64,000 bases of DNA from Cyclobacteriaceae bacterium (GTDB taxonomy: Bacteria > Bacteroidota > Bacteroidia > Cytophagales > Cyclobacteriaceae), in NCBI GenBank assembly GCA_019638255.1, contig JAHBUD010000002.1, positions 100,092 to 164,091 on the forward strand. The letters are read 5' to 3'. This document shows positions 30,102 to 40,060 of the stretch, one piece after another; within the stretch, counting starts at the first letter, position 1; each line of letters begins with the position of its first letter. The translations under genes were made by a program, and so were the position numbers. The notes beneath the pieces were generated by a model. That model ran no database searches, was not told where the DNA came from, and saw only the letters and a program-made list of their open reading frames with translations.

Positions 30102-31598
30102 TTAGGTGTGCTGCTGAAAGATGTGGTAGTAGACTTCGTTCCACTTTAGTTTTTCATTGAATTCGCGCGTGGTGGTATCCTTGTCAATAATTACCAGCTC
30201 AATGCCGGCCATATCCGCAAAGTCTTCAATGAATTGCGTGGTAATGGCTTTACTGAACACCGTATGATGTGCGCCTCCTGCCAGTATCCACGCTTGTGCC
30301 GCGCGATTAAGATCGGGATAGGGCTTCCACAACACTCTTGCTACGGGTAGTTTAGGCAAGTCATGCTCCGGACGGACAGTTTCAACTTCATTCACCAACA
30401 ACCTGAACCTGTTACCCAGATCAATTAGCGATACATTGATGGCCGGACCTGAATCCACATCGAATACCAACCTTGCAGGATCTTCCTTTCCTCCAATGCT
30501 TAATGGATGAACTTCACAGCGGGGTTTTCCATTTGCGATAGAGGGACAAATTTCAAGCATGTGCGCACCCAAAACTGTAGAGCTTCCGTTCTGAAAATTG
30601 TAGGTATAATCTTCCATAAACGAGCTTCCACCTTCAAGTCCCTGATCCATTACTTTGATGGCCCGCAACAACGCAGCAGTTTTCCAATCGCCTTCAGCGC
30701 CAAAGCCGTAACCACTTTGCATTAAGCGCTGGGATGAAATGCCTGGAAGTTGTTTCAGGCCGTGAAGGTTTTCGAAAGTATCGGTAAAGGCATGAAAATT
30801 CCCGCTCGTTAAAAATCCTTGAAGTCCCAGCTCAATGCGAGCAGCTTCTTTTAACGACTGACTGGAACGCACTGATGCGGACACTTCATAGGCATCGCAA
30901 TATTCTTTAACACGTTTGTCAGCTTCGCCATCAGAAATCTCGTCAACAAATTTTACAAGATCACCCACACCGTAACCATTCACCGAAAGTCCCCATTGGA
31001 TTTGTGCTTCTACCTTATCCCCTTCCGTAACGGCAACTTCACGCATGTTATCACCAATGCGCGCCACACGCGTATGTTGAAAGGCATGCCAACCGGCAGC
31101 AACACGCGTCCAGTTAGCCAGTTGTGAAATGGTTTGCTGATCTTTCCAATGCCCAACAATTACCTTTCTCCTTTTGCGCATGCGGCTTACCATAAAACCA
31201 AATTCACGGTCGCCATGGGCGGATTGATTTTCGTTCATAAAATCCATGTCGATTTCACTCCATGGAATTTCAGCATTGTATTGTGTGTGCAGGTGAACGA
31301 ACGGCTTGCTTAAAATTTTTAAGCTGTTGATCCACATTTTGGCGGGTGAGAACGTGTGCATCCAAAGCACAAGCCCGATGCAATTCATTTCATTGTTTGC
31401 CTGCCGGAACACCGTCAGGATTTCGTCAGGTGTTTTAACAACTGCCTTGTATTTTATGCTGACCGGAACGGCCGGGTTGCAGCTTAACGATTTGGCTATC
31501 TCTTCTGCATGCGCAGCAACATTGCGTAGCACCTGATCGCCATACAAATGTTGGCTACCGGTGACAAACCAAACCTCATAGTGTTTCAGGTTATTCAT
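30102..31598 (-). CDS. araA: L-arabinose isomerase
   Basis: A 498-residue cytosolic enzyme at the normal family length, without signal peptide. It opens [20 protein letters not shown] and contains [23 protein letters not shown], and the metal-binding and catalytic acids around [17 protein letters not shown] and [20 protein letters not shown]. It converts L-arabinose to L-ribulose with a divalent metal. It is the third gene of an araB-araD-araA run, 15 bp after araD, and is followed by the exported mutarotase. Regulation by the divergent Nudix-like regulator at 35765 is likely. Confidence 0.97.
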   Translation of the reverse strand: MNNLKHYEVWFVTGSQHLYGDQVLRNVAAHAEEIAKSLSCNPAVPVSIKYKAVVKTPDEILTVFRQANNEMNCIGLVLWMHTFSPAKMWINSLKILSKPFVHLHTQYNAEIPWSEIDMDFMNENQSAHGDREFGFMVSRMRKRRKVIVGHWKDQQTISQLANWTRVAAGWHAFQHTRVARIGDNMREVAVTEGDKVEAQIQWGLSVNGYGVGDLVKFVDEISDGEADKRVKEYCDAYEVSASVRSSQSLKEAARIELGLQGFLTSGNFHAFTDTFENLHGLKQLPGISSQRLMQSGYGFGAEGDWKTAALLRAIKVMDQGLEGGSSFMEDYTYNFQNGSSTVLGAHMLEICPSIANGKPRCEVHPLSIGGKEDPARLVFDVDSGPAINVSLIDLGNRFRLLVNEVETVRPEHDLPKLPVARVLWKPYPDLNRAAQAWILAGGAHHTVFSKAITTQFIEDFADMAGIELVIIDKDTTTREFNEKLKWNEVYYHIFQQHT

Positions 31599-31613
31599 AA
31601 GATATATATCATT

Positions 31614-32315
31614 TTACTCTTGCCCGTAGTAGGCATCTTTACCATGTTTTCGTTGATAGTGTTTTTCGATCAGGGCATCTTTCAGGCGTGGCGCTGCAGG
31701 GTTGATAGATAAGGTGATGTAGGCCATTCGCGCGAGTTCTTCAAGAAGCTTTGAATTGAACACAGCTTTTTCGGCATCTTTGCCCCAGGTAAACGGACCA
31801 TGATTACCGATCAAGATTATTTCCACTTCCCTGTAATCCAGTTTCTTCTCAGCAAAGCAATCCAGTATTTGCTGACCGGTGTTGTACTCGTAATCGCCTT
31901 TGATCAGTTCATCACTCATCGGGGCAGCACAAGGAATATCGTGGGTAAGATAATCGGCATGGGTTGTGCCCATAATGGGGATATCGCGTTGAGCCTGCGC
32001 CCACGAAACGGAATACGTTGAATGTGTATGACAAATGCCTCCGATCTCTTTCCAACTCCTGTACAAAAACGCATGTGTTTTGGTATCGGATGATGGACGC
32101 ATGGTGCCTTCGATAACGTTGTTATCAAAATCCACAATAACGATGTCGTCCACTTTCAGTATATCATAAGCAACACCACTTGGCTTAATGGCAAACACAC
32201 CTTTCTTGCGATCGGCTGCACTCACGTTACCAAACGTATAAATCACCAGGCCTAACGCTGGCAATTTCATGTTTGCTTCGTAGCACTTTTCCTTAAGGTC
32301 GCGAAAGTCTGACAT
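31614..32315 (-). CDS. araD: L-ribulose-5-phosphate 4-epimerase
   Basis: A 233-residue class II aldolase-fold enzyme. Visible marks are the N-terminal LPALGLVIYTFGNVSAADR, the Zn ligands in GICHTHSTYSVSWAQAQRDI and the third His in GNHGPFTWGKDAEKAVFNSK, plus the C-terminal KHGKDAYYGQ. It converts L-ribulose 5-phosphate into D-xylulose 5-phosphate, which enters the pentose phosphate pathway. It lies 2 bp after araB and 15 bp before araA, so the three genes are almost certainly one transcript. Confidence 0.97.
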   Translation of the reverse strand: MSDFRDLKEKCYEANMKLPALGLVIYTFGNVSAADRKKGVFAIKPSGVAYDILKVDDIVIVDFDNNVIEGTMRPSSDTKTHAFLYRSWKEIGGICHTHSTYSVSWAQAQRDIPIMGTTHADYLTHDIPCAAPMSDELIKGDYEYNTGQQILDCFAEKKLDYREVEIILIGNHGPFTWGKDAEKAVFNSKLLEELARMAYITLSINPAAPRLKDALIEKHYQRKHGKDAYYGQE

Positions 32316-32317
32316 AT

Positions 32318-33964
32318 TTAATTGTTAATGTTATTCTCAATGAAATCTCCAAGCTGACAATAGGTTTTGTACATCCTGTCATACACCAAAACATTTTTAG
32401 CGTTAGGTTGATAAACCGTTTCAAAACCATTACCCATGGCCTTGCTTGCTTCTGTAACGCTACCATATAAACCAGCTGCTGTTGCCGCATACATGGCTGC
32501 ACCCAATGCGGGGGCTTGGTCTGAAGAAGCTACTTTAATGGGCATATTGAGCACATCGGCCAACGTCTGCATGATGAAGGGAGATTTTTTGGCAACTCCT
32601 CCTACTCCCACAACCGATTTTATTTCGACACCTTCTTCAACAAACCGGTCAACAATTTTTTTTGAACCGAAACATATTGCTTCGACAAGCGCACGAAATA
32701 TTGCCGGGGCTCCGGTACCTAAATTGAGATTGATAATGGCGGCTTTCAATGCCTGGTTGGCATCGGGTGTTCTTCTGCCATTGATCCAGTCTAATGCCAG
32801 CGGGGGCGATTCACTGATCGGAAGCTTCTCAGCCTGAAGCGAAAGCACAGTAATGATTTCATCATTGAGTTTTTCTCTATCGGAAACCGAAACAGAAGGC
32901 AGATTATCAATTGGCCACGCAACAACATCGCGGAACCACGCAAGCATATCACCAAATGCTGATTGTCCTGCTTCCAAACCAATCATGTTCGGAATAACAG
33001 AACCATCCACCTGGCCACAAATTCCCTTTACCGTATCGCTCACCTTTTCCTCAGGTGAAACAATGATGTCGCATGTGGAAGTACCCATTACGCGCACCAG
33101 GGTGTATTCTTCTACTTCAGCGCCAACTGCACCGGCATGTGCATCAAACGTTCCAACAGCCAAAACTGTATCCGTGGTCAGCCCAAGTTTCTTCGCCCAT
33201 TGTGCAGATAAGTTTCCGGCAACCTGATCGGATGTATAGGTCAGCTCATAAAGATTTTTTCGTAATGCTTTAAATGAGGGATCTAGTTGTTCGAGAAATT
33301 TTTCATCAGGCAAACCATTCCAGCTTTCATGCCACATGGCCTTGTGCCCAGCGGCACACCTGCTTCGCTTAAAGGATTTCAAATCCGTGCTTCCCGTAAG
33401 GATGTAGGTCATCAGATCGCAGTGTTCCATCCAGGAAACAGCAGCATTTTTTATTTTTTCATCTTCACGGATGATGTGAAGAATTTTTGCCCAGAACCAT
33501 TCCGATGAATAAATTCCTCCTTCAAATCTTGTGTAATCTATTCCGCCCCAACTCCTTGCCAATTGATTTATTTCTTCTGCTTCCTTAATGGCCGTATGAT
33601 CCTTCCATAACACCATCATGGCATTGGGGTTATGTTCAAATTCAGGCTTCAGGCATAAAGCAACTCCATGTTCATCAACCGGCACCGGAGAAGAGCCTGT
33701 GGTGTCAATGCATATCCCTTTTATAGAACTCCCATCCACACCGGAAGTCTTCACCACTGCCGTAATGGTTGACTCAATCCCTTCGAGGTGATCCAATACA
33801 TGTTGCCGAAACATGGATTGAGATGCATCGCAGTATTTTCCTTCACGCCAACGCTTGTACCAATGAACGTGTGTGGCCAATGTTGCTCCGTTGGCAGCAT
33901 CTACCAGAACAGCCCTTACTGAATCCGTACCAAAGTCTAGTCCTATTACGTAATTCTTTTTCAT
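32318..33964 (-). CDS. araB: Ribulokinase (FGGY kinase family)
   Basis: A 548-residue FGGY kinase with the phosphate-1 loop IGLDFGTDSVRAVLVDAANG at the N-terminus, the catalytic-Asp region GTFDAHAGAVGAEVEEYTLV, and the adenosine-binding GVGGVAKKSPFIMQTLADVL and APALGAAMYAATAAGLYG near the C-terminus. Length and these motifs match AraB rather than xylulokinase. It phosphorylates L-ribulose. It is the first gene of the araB-araD-araA set and starts 70 bp after the GH51 stop; this 70-bp gap is the longest in the upstream half of the array and could hold a secondary promoter. Confidence 0.95.
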   Translation of the reverse strand: MKKNYVIGLDFGTDSVRAVLVDAANGATLATHVHWYKRWREGKYCDASQSMFRQHVLDHLEGIESTITAVVKTSGVDGSSIKGICIDTTGSSPVPVDEHGVALCLKPEFEHNPNAMMVLWKDHTAIKEAEEINQLARSWGGIDYTRFEGGIYSSEWFWAKILHIIREDEKIKNAAVSWMEHCDLMTYILTGSTDLKSFKRSRCAAGHKAMWHESWNGLPDEKFLEQLDPSFKALRKNLYELTYTSDQVAGNLSAQWAKKLGLTTDTVLAVGTFDAHAGAVGAEVEEYTLVRVMGTSTCDIIVSPEEKVSDTVKGICGQVDGSVIPNMIGLEAGQSAFGDMLAWFRDVVAWPIDNLPSVSVSDREKLNDEIITVLSLQAEKLPISESPPLALDWINGRRTPDANQALKAAIINLNLGTGAPAIFRALVEAICFGSKKIVDRFVEEGVEIKSVVGVGGVAKKSPFIMQTLADVLNMPIKVASSDQAPALGAAMYAATAAGLYGSVTEASKAMGNGFETVYQPNAKNVLVYDRMYKTYCQLGDFIENNINN

Positions 33965-34034
33965 AAAGCAGCTTTACAAAAAGCGCAATCGTTTGTTGAC
34001 TTAGGGTAAAAAAAAAGTCCACACATAGCTGACC

Positions 34035-35567
34035 TTACTTGATTTCCAATACAACAACAGAGAACGGAGGCAAATCAACCACTACACTTGACTTAGAAGT
34101 TTTGAACCCCTTGAATTCCTTTGGCTTAATTTTTTCTGGATTATCAAAGGTATTATGATCCTGTACTTTAGCAGAACTAAGTATAGTGCCTGTTACTTTC
34201 TTAACGTCATAGCCACGAACATCAACTTCTACCGAATGCTTTTTGGAATGATCAATATTTACCAGCGACACATGAATGGCTCCGGATGCATCTTTCGATG
34301 CGGAGATTGAAATGGCCGGTACCTTCTTATCCTTGAGGGTGTAATCTACATTATTAAAGTCAACCGGAAGCCATGTGGCATCCTGATGCACGTTGTACAT
34401 GGTCAGCACATGGTATGTTGGTGTCAGCAACATTTTCTCTTCATCTGTCAGGATAACGGCCTGCAATACATTGATGGTTTGCGCCAGGTTAGCCATTCGC
34501 ACACGGTCAGAATGATTATTAAAGATGTTTAAGGTAACACCTGCGATCATGGCATCGCGCATGGTATTTTGCTGGTAAAGAAAACCCGGGTTTGTTCCTG
34601 GTTCTACATTATACCATCCACCCCACTCGTCAACTATTAAGCCGACTTTCTTTTGCGGATCGTATTTATCCATAATAGTAGAGTGGCGGGTCACCAGTTC
34701 GTCCATCCGCAGGGCCCGTTGCATGGTGGTCAAGTACTCTTCTTCTGAAAATTCCGTAGCTGATCCCTTATTATTCCAATCAATTACCGAATAGTGATGA
34801 AGCGCTACGCCTTCAACCAGGCTTTTTGGGATATCACGCATCAACACTTCCGTCCAATGGTAATCGGCTACGTTTGCCCCGGACGCTATCCGGTAAAACT
34901 CTTTACCATCCATAAAGGTGGCAAACTGCTTATAAATATTGGCATAGTATTCGGGTGTCATGTTGCCACCACAGCCCCACGCTTCATTTCCTATACCCCA
35001 GTATTTTACTTTCCATGGTTTTTCACGTCCATTCTTTTTTCGCAATTCGGCCATGGGGCTTTGGCTTTCATGGGTGGTGTACTGAATCCAATCGATAAAC
35101 TCCTGCACCGTACCCGTTGCCACATTCGCTGCCAGGTAGGGTTCTGTACCAAGTTCTTCACATAGATTTAAAAAATCATGCGTGCCAAAGCTATTGTCTT
35201 CTATAACCCCTCCCCACCATCGGTTAACAAGTGTTGGTCTTTCTGACCGTGGGCCTATGCCATCTTTCCAATGATAGGTGTCTGCAAAACAACCACCCGG
35301 CCATCGCAGGTTGGGTATTTTCATATGCTTCAGCGCTGCAATAACATCCTTTCGAACACCATCAACATTTGGAATCCTGGTGTTGTCTGTTCCTACGAAG
35401 AACCCTCCATAAATACATCGGCCAAGATGCTCGGAGAAATGACCGTAAATATGTTTACTGATTTGTTGCTTGCCCTGACCGGCATTGATGATTGCCGTTA
35501 CTTCAGGAGTTTGTGCAAACAAAATTGTGTTGCACAACCAAGCCATTGCCATGGTCAGTAACCTCAT
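34035..35567 (-). CDS. Secreted GH51 alpha-L-arabinofuranosidase
   Basis: The ATG at 35567 ([19 protein letters not shown]) gives a signal peptide; an ATG at 35594 adds nine residues. The GH51 barrel shows [40 protein letters not shown], the acid/base Glu in [13 protein letters not shown] (about residue 195) and the nucleophile Glu in [17 protein letters not shown] (about 312). The C-terminal jelly roll ends [16 protein letters not shown]. It removes alpha-L-arabinofuranosyl side chains from arabinoxylan or arabinan. It is the promoter-proximal gene of the 28-kb minus-strand array, directly across from the AraR-type regulator and its candidate operator. Confidence 0.94.
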   Translation of the reverse strand: MRLLTMAMAWLCNTILFAQTPEVTAIINAGQGKQQISKHIYGHFSEHLGRCIYGGFFVGTDNTRIPNVDGVRKDVIAALKHMKIPNLRWPGGCFADTYHWKDGIGPRSERPTLVNRWWGGVIEDNSFGTHDFLNLCEELGTEPYLAANVATGTVQEFIDWIQYTTHESQSPMAELRKKNGREKPWKVKYWGIGNEAWGCGGNMTPEYYANIYKQFATFMDGKEFYRIASGANVADYHWTEVLMRDIPKSLVEGVALHHYSVIDWNNKGSATEFSEEEYLTTMQRALRMDELVTRHSTIMDKYDPQKKVGLIVDEWGGWYNVEPGTNPGFLYQQNTMRDAMIAGVTLNIFNNHSDRVRMANLAQTINVLQAVILTDEEKMLLTPTYHVLTMYNVHQDATWLPVDFNNVDYTLKDKKVPAISISASKDASGAIHVSLVNIDHSKKHSVEVDVRGYDVKKVTGTILSSAKVQDHNTFDNPEKIKPKEFKGFKTSKSSVVVDLPPFSVVVLEIK

Positions 35568-35629
35568 TCTTGGTTGGATTAAATACTTTAGCATAGCCTT
35601 TTGGGTTAAAGTGGTAATAAATATATATT

Positions 35630-35648
35630 AAATGTACTTAATACATTT
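35630..35648. promoter_or_regulatory. Palindromic operator candidate for the AraR-type regulator
   Basis: AAATGTACTTAATACATTT is an inverted repeat with perfect 7-bp arms (AAATGTA/TACATTT) around a 5-bp centre. It lies in the 170-bp divergent region between GH51 (-) and the Nudix-like regulator gene (+), 36-63 bp before the two possible GH51 starts. NrtR/AraR-type Nudix regulators bind palindromes of about this size. Assignment to this regulator is by position. Confidence 0.6.
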
Positions 35649-35764
35649 ATTTAAATCCAGATAATTTATTTTAGCGGCATGATCAGATATTATAATTAAC
35701 ATCTATTTTCGCTTCAGTTTTTACGGATATCGGCCAGTCCGTTCCCCCTGGCCTGTCAATAATT

Positions 35765-36460
35765 ATGATTCAGAAGTATAAAAATGAGGAGAAGGTTCTT
35801 GTTGCGGTGGATTGTATAATCTTCGGATTTGATCAACACGATGAAGAATTAAAAATACTATTAATAAAGAGAAACTTCGCTCCGGAAAAAGGTAAATGGT
35901 CGCTAATGGGTGGATTTCTCCACACAGATGAAACGCTACGCGATGCCGCTATACGTATCCTCCACTCACTGACCGGTCTGCACAATGTATACCTTGAGCA
36001 ACTAAAGGCCTATAGCGAAATTGATCGTGACCCGGTTGAACGTACCATCTCCGTAACGTACTATGCATTGATTAATATTGAACAACATGATGTTGAATTA
36101 ATCAAAAAGTACTCGGCCCGCTGGTTCAAAATGTCGAATTACCCAAAGTTGATATTCGACCATAATGAAATGGTAAAGGACGCTATTGAGCGATTGCGTT
36201 ATCGGGCTACCACACAACCGATTGGGTTTGAACTGCTGCCCGCTAAATTTACTATGCGGCAGTTGCAGAAACTCTATGAAGAAATCATGGATGAAAAACT
36301 GGATAAGCGGAATTTCACCAAAAAGATTAACTCATTTAATATTCTTGAGAAGCTAAAGGAAAAGAACAAGCGATCCTCCAAAAAGGGTTCCTTCCTTTAT
36401 AAATTCAATCAGCAAAAGTATCAGCAAAAGAACAAGAATGGATTTGGCTTCAAAATTTAA
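35765..36460 (+). CDS. araR: Nudix-related transcriptional regulator, AraR type (NrtR family)
   Basis: A 231-residue protein: an N-terminal Nudix fold (about 10-145, LVAVDCIIFGFDQHDEELKI, KGKWSLMGGFLHTDETLRDA) and a C-terminal winged-helix DNA-binding domain typical of NrtR (about 150-231, IGFELLPAKFTMRQLQKLYE, KRNFTKKINSFNILEKL). The Nudix box is degenerate: after GGFLHTDE the catalytic REUxEE glutamates are missing (RILHSLTG), so it should sense a ligand rather than hydrolyse one. In Bacteroides, proteins of this family repress arabinose genes and are released by L-arabinose (established knowledge). Here it is divergent from GH51-araBDA with a palindrome between them. The tail is rich in Lys and Gln. 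Strong call for family, good for ligand. Confidence 0.88.
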   Translation: MIQKYKNEEKVLVAVDCIIFGFDQHDEELKILLIKRNFAPEKGKWSLMGGFLHTDETLRDAAIRILHSLTGLHNVYLEQLKAYSEIDRDPVERTISVTYYALINIEQHDVELIKKYSARWFKMSNYPKLIFDHNEMVKDAIERLRYRATTQPIGFELLPAKFTMRQLQKLYEEIMDEKLDKRNFTKKINSFNILEKLKEKNKRSSKKGSFLYKFNQQKYQQKNKNGFGFKI

Positions 36461-36681
36461 GTCGAGCTATAACCTGTCTTAATCTATCTGGGAACCCTTT
36501 GAAGCGCAGTCGGAATTCTGCATACTTTATTAATGAGCCAGCCTTAAATCAAGCATTTCCCGATCGGTCATAATCATTCGGAGTGCAAATTTCTGCTCTG
36601 AAATCTTTTGAACAGAAAGATGAGCATGAAGTGTTACCTTTTAGCACATTTTTGAACATTGCATTTTGAGAATATTTACAC

Positions 36682-38262
36682 ATGAAAATAGAAGGGAAAA
36701 ACATTATAGGAAATACTACTTCTGCAGAAGGTCAACACTTTTTTAATGCTACTAATCCGGTTACAACCCAAAAAATAGCGCCTCAATTCTGTGAAGCCAC
36801 AGCTCATGAAATTGATAGCGCTGCAAAAATTGCGAATGAAGCATTTCAAGTCTATAGAAATATGGATGGCCAAAAGCGGGCTGAATTTCTGATTTGTATT
36901 GCCGAAGAAATAGTAGCCCTCGACAAGGCGCTGATTGAACGCTGCATGGAGGAAACCGGGTTGCCTGAGCCACGATTGTTGAACGAAAGACAACGCACGG
37001 TAAATCAACTCAACATGTTTGCCTCTTGCATTAAAGAAGGTTCGTGGGTAGATGCCAGAATTGATTACGGTGACCCTGAGCGAAAACCATTGCCCAAACC
37101 TGATGTCCGCAGTATGCAAAAGGCATTAGGGCCGGTTGGAATTTTCGGATCCAGTAATTTCCCCTTTGCCTTTTCCGTTGCCGGTGGCGATACCGCTTCT
37201 GCACTGGCAGCCGGATGCACCGTTGTGGTTAAAGCACACCCTGCGCATCCTGGAACAAGTGAACTGGTTGGTCATGCCATTCTTCAGGCTATAAAAAAAT
37301 GCAATATGCCGGATGGAACCTTCTCCTTGCTCCATGGCCAATCACACGAAGTTGGATTAGATATTGTTCGTCATCCATTAATAAAAGCCATTGGTTTCAC
37401 CGGTTCGTTCCGTGGAGGAAAAGCGCTGTTTGATGAAGCTGGCGCGCGACCGGAACCCATACCCGTGTATGCAGAAATGGGTAGTACAAATCCTGTGTTT
37501 ATTCTCCCGGGCATAGTACAGGAAAAGAGAAACGACATTGCGCGCGACCTTGCTGCCTCCGTAACGCTTGGAGTAGGCCAGTTCTGCACGAACCCGGGAT
37601 TGGTTTTTATGGAGAAATCCGAAAATGCCAACGAACTCACTGCTACGCTATCAAAGCACATTGCTGATACTCCTGCAGGTATAATGCTCACAGAGGGAAT
37701 TCGCAGCAACTTTCAGCACGGTACGAATCTATTGCAAACCATTACCGGGGTTGATGTGCTTGCCGCTGGTAAAAGTTCTGATTCTGGTTTTACGGCCGCA
37801 GCCCACGTATTTGAAAGTGATGTCAAAAGTTTCCTAAACAATCCTACGTTGCAAGAAGAAATTTTTGGCCCCTCTACCCTGTTGATTTCAGCTAACGACA
37901 AAAATGAAATACTTCTTGCTGCTCAAAAACTTCACGGTCATCTTACCGCAACAATTCACGGAACCCCCGAAGATTTACTGCAATATGCTGACCTGATTCA
38001 CATACTGGAACAAAAAGTAGGCAGACTGATTATCAATGGTTACCCAACCGGAGTGGAGGTCTGTGATGCTATGGTCCATGGTGGTCCCTTCCCTGCAACT
38101 ACCGATAGTCGTACAACTTCTGTCGGCACCCTGGCCATCACACGATTTACCAGGCCAGTATGCTATCAAAACTTTCCCGAAGCGTTACTTCCAAATGAAT
38201 TGAAAACCAATAACCCGAACCAACTGTGGAGGTTGGTAAATGGTAAACGTGAAAAAAATTAA
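36682..38262 (+). CDS. 2,5-dioxovalerate (2-oxoglutarate semialdehyde) dehydrogenase
   Basis: A 526-residue aldehyde dehydrogenase of the long KGSDH type. Active-site marks are PVYAEMGSTNPVFILP (general-base Glu near 265) and GVGQFCTNPGLVFME (catalytic Cys near 300), with cofactor loop FGSSNFPFAFSVAGGDTASA and the specific C-terminal HGGPFPATTDSRTTSVGTLA. Enzymes with this pattern oxidise 2-oxoglutarate semialdehyde to 2-oxoglutarate, the last step of non-phosphorylating (Weimberg-type) pentose and hexarate oxidation. It is the first gene of the plus-strand cassette and is followed by a sugar-acid dehydratase and FAH-family gene, which supports that role. No signal peptide, so cytosolic. Confidence 0.92.
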   Translation: MKIEGKNIIGNTTSAEGQHFFNATNPVTTQKIAPQFCEATAHEIDSAAKIANEAFQVYRNMDGQKRAEFLICIAEEIVALDKALIERCMEETGLPEPRLLNERQRTVNQLNMFASCIKEGSWVDARIDYGDPERKPLPKPDVRSMQKALGPVGIFGSSNFPFAFSVAGGDTASALAAGCTVVVKAHPAHPGTSELVGHAILQAIKKCNMPDGTFSLLHGQSHEVGLDIVRHPLIKAIGFTGSFRGGKALFDEAGARPEPIPVYAEMGSTNPVFILPGIVQEKRNDIARDLAASVTLGVGQFCTNPGLVFMEKSENANELTATLSKHIADTPAGIMLTEGIRSNFQHGTNLLQTITGVDVLAAGKSSDSGFTAAAHVFESDVKSFLNNPTLQEEIFGPSTLLISANDKNEILLAAQKLHGHLTATIHGTPEDLLQYADLIHILEQKVGRLIINGYPTGVEVCDAMVHGGPFPATTDSRTTSVGTLAITRFTRPVCYQNFPEALLPNELKTNNPNQLWRLVNGKREKN

Positions 38263-38330
38263 GAGCCTGTGAAAATGCCGAATAGTATACACGATCCCCA
38301 TCTATTAACGCTTGTTAAAATGATTTCGTC

Positions 38331-40046
38331 ATGAGCAAGAAACTCAGAAGCTACGACTGGTTTGGAAAATCCGATAAGATGGGATTTGTGCACCGCTCGT
38401 GGCTGCGCAACCAGGGCTATCCGGATGATTACTTCATAGACAAACCTGTTATCGGTATTTGTAATACATGGTCTGAACTTACTCCCTGCAACGGCCACTT
38501 GCGCGATTTCGCTGAAATCGTGAAGCGTGGCGTGCGCGAAGCCGGAGGGTTTCCGCTGGAATTTCCTGTCACTTCGCTGGGTGAAACCATCATGCGTCCC
38601 ACTACCATGTTGTTCCGCAACCTGGCCAGCATGGATACGGAAGAATCCATAAGGGCCAACCCCATTGATGGTGTGGTGTTGTTAACCGGTTGTGATAAAA
38701 CAACACCCTCAACCGTCATGGGCGCGTGCAGCGTTGACCTTCCAACTATTGTTGTGCCGGGTGGGCCGATGTTAAACGGGCGCTTCCGCGGAGAATGCAT
38801 TGGTTCAGGTTCGTTCAACTGGATGATCAAGGAAAAACGTTCCGTTGAGCAATATACCGATGAAGATATCCATGAGGCTGAAGTAGGTGTTGCCCGAAGC
38901 CAGGGGCATTGCATGACGATGGGCACAGCCTCAACCATGGCTTGCATGGTAGAAGCACTGGGCCTGACCTTACCCGGGGCTGCAGCCATACCCGCTGTGG
39001 ATGCCCGAAAAAAAGTAATGGCTCATCTTTCCGGGCGAAGGATTGTGGAAATGGTGAAAGAGGATTTGAAACTCTCTAAAATCTTAACGCGAAAAGCTTT
39101 TGAAAACGCCATAGTGGTTAATGCCGGTGTAGGCGGATCAACTAATTTTATTATTCACCTGCTGGCTATTGCGGGAAGAATTGGTGTTGATTTGAAGCTA
39201 GAGGATTTTGATACCAACGGAAGCAAAATTCCCTTACTCGTAAACCTAAAACCATCCGGTAAATACCTCATGGAAGATTTCTATTATGCCGGAGGTTTAC
39301 CAGTGGTTATAAATGAATTGAAAAAATATTTACACAACGATGCCATCACGGTTAACGGAAAGACCATCGGTGAAAATAATATCAATCCTCCGTGCTACAA
39401 CCACGATGTAATTGCTGCTTTGGACCAGCCCCTGCAACCGGAGGCGGGCATTGTAGTATTAAAAGGAAACTTGTGCGAAAACGGGGCGGTAATCAAACCT
39501 TCTGCCGCTTCAAAAGAATTGATGAAGCACCGGGGCCGGGCGGTAGTGTTTGAAACCATGGACGATTACCATGCCCGTATTGATGACCCGAAGCTTGACA
39601 TTGATGAGCGTTGTGTGATTGTATTGAAGAACGTAGGGCCTGTGGGTTATCCGGGCATGCCGGAAGTAGGCAATGTGGACTTACCCGAAAAACTTCTTCA
39701 AAAAGGTGTGCGCGATATGATCCGGATTTCGGATGGGAGAATGAGCGGCACGGCTGGCGGAACAGTGGTGTTGCATGTCTCGCCCGAGTCGGCCATTGGC
39801 GGAACACTGGCGTTGGTAAAAGATGGTGATATGATTGAACTGGATATCGATAAACGAAAGCTACACCTTGATGTTAGTGATGAAGAGCTCAAGAAGCGAA
39901 AGTCCAGCTGGACCCCTCCTCCACCGCATACGGAAAGGGGCTATGTGAAATTTTTCCTCGATCACATCCAACAAGCTGATTTGGGTTGCGATTTTGATAT
40001 TTTGCGTGGAGGATCGGGAAGTGTGGTTAATGGGGATTTACATTAA
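38331..40046 (+). CDS. IlvD/Edd-family sugar-acid (pentonate) dehydratase
   Basis: A 571-residue Fe-S dehydratase. It starts MSKKLRSYDWFGKSDKMGFV and contains GICNTWSELTPCNGHLRDFA with a cluster-ligand Cys, LLTGCDKTTPSTVMGA with Cys121, and QGHCMTMGTASTMACM with the third Cys. The C-terminal DGRMSGTAGGTVVLHVSPE holds the catalytic Ser/alkoxide region. The WFGKSDKMGF beginning and PHTERGYVKFF ending match the L-arabonate/D-xylonate dehydratase branch rather than IlvD of valine synthesis. It turns a pentonate into 2-keto-3-deoxypentonate. Neighbours are the KGSDH (68 bp upstream) and the FAH-family protein (14 bp downstream), which completes the expected cassette. Which pentonate is used cannot be seen. 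Confidence 0.9.
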   Translation: MSKKLRSYDWFGKSDKMGFVHRSWLRNQGYPDDYFIDKPVIGICNTWSELTPCNGHLRDFAEIVKRGVREAGGFPLEFPVTSLGETIMRPTTMLFRNLASMDTEESIRANPIDGVVLLTGCDKTTPSTVMGACSVDLPTIVVPGGPMLNGRFRGECIGSGSFNWMIKEKRSVEQYTDEDIHEAEVGVARSQGHCMTMGTASTMACMVEALGLTLPGAAAIPAVDARKKVMAHLSGRRIVEMVKEDLKLSKILTRKAFENAIVVNAGVGGSTNFIIHLLAIAGRIGVDLKLEDFDTNGSKIPLLVNLKPSGKYLMEDFYYAGGLPVVINELKKYLHNDAITVNGKTIGENNINPPCYNHDVIAALDQPLQPEAGIVVLKGNLCENGAVIKPSAASKELMKHRGRAVVFETMDDYHARIDDPKLDIDERCVIVLKNVGPVGYPGMPEVGNVDLPEKLLQKGVRDMIRISDGRMSGTAGGTVVLHVSPESAIGGTLALVKDGDMIELDIDKRKLHLDVSDEELKKRKSSWTPPPPHTERGYVKFFLDHIQQADLGCDFDILRGGSGSVVNGDLH

Positions 40047-40060
40047 ACGAAAATAATATT

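Noticed and set aside
36676..37119. 147-residue minus-strand frame opposite the KGSDH gene
   Set aside because: It lies wholly within a strongly supported ALDH gene, has no recognisable domain and is a codon-bias shadow.
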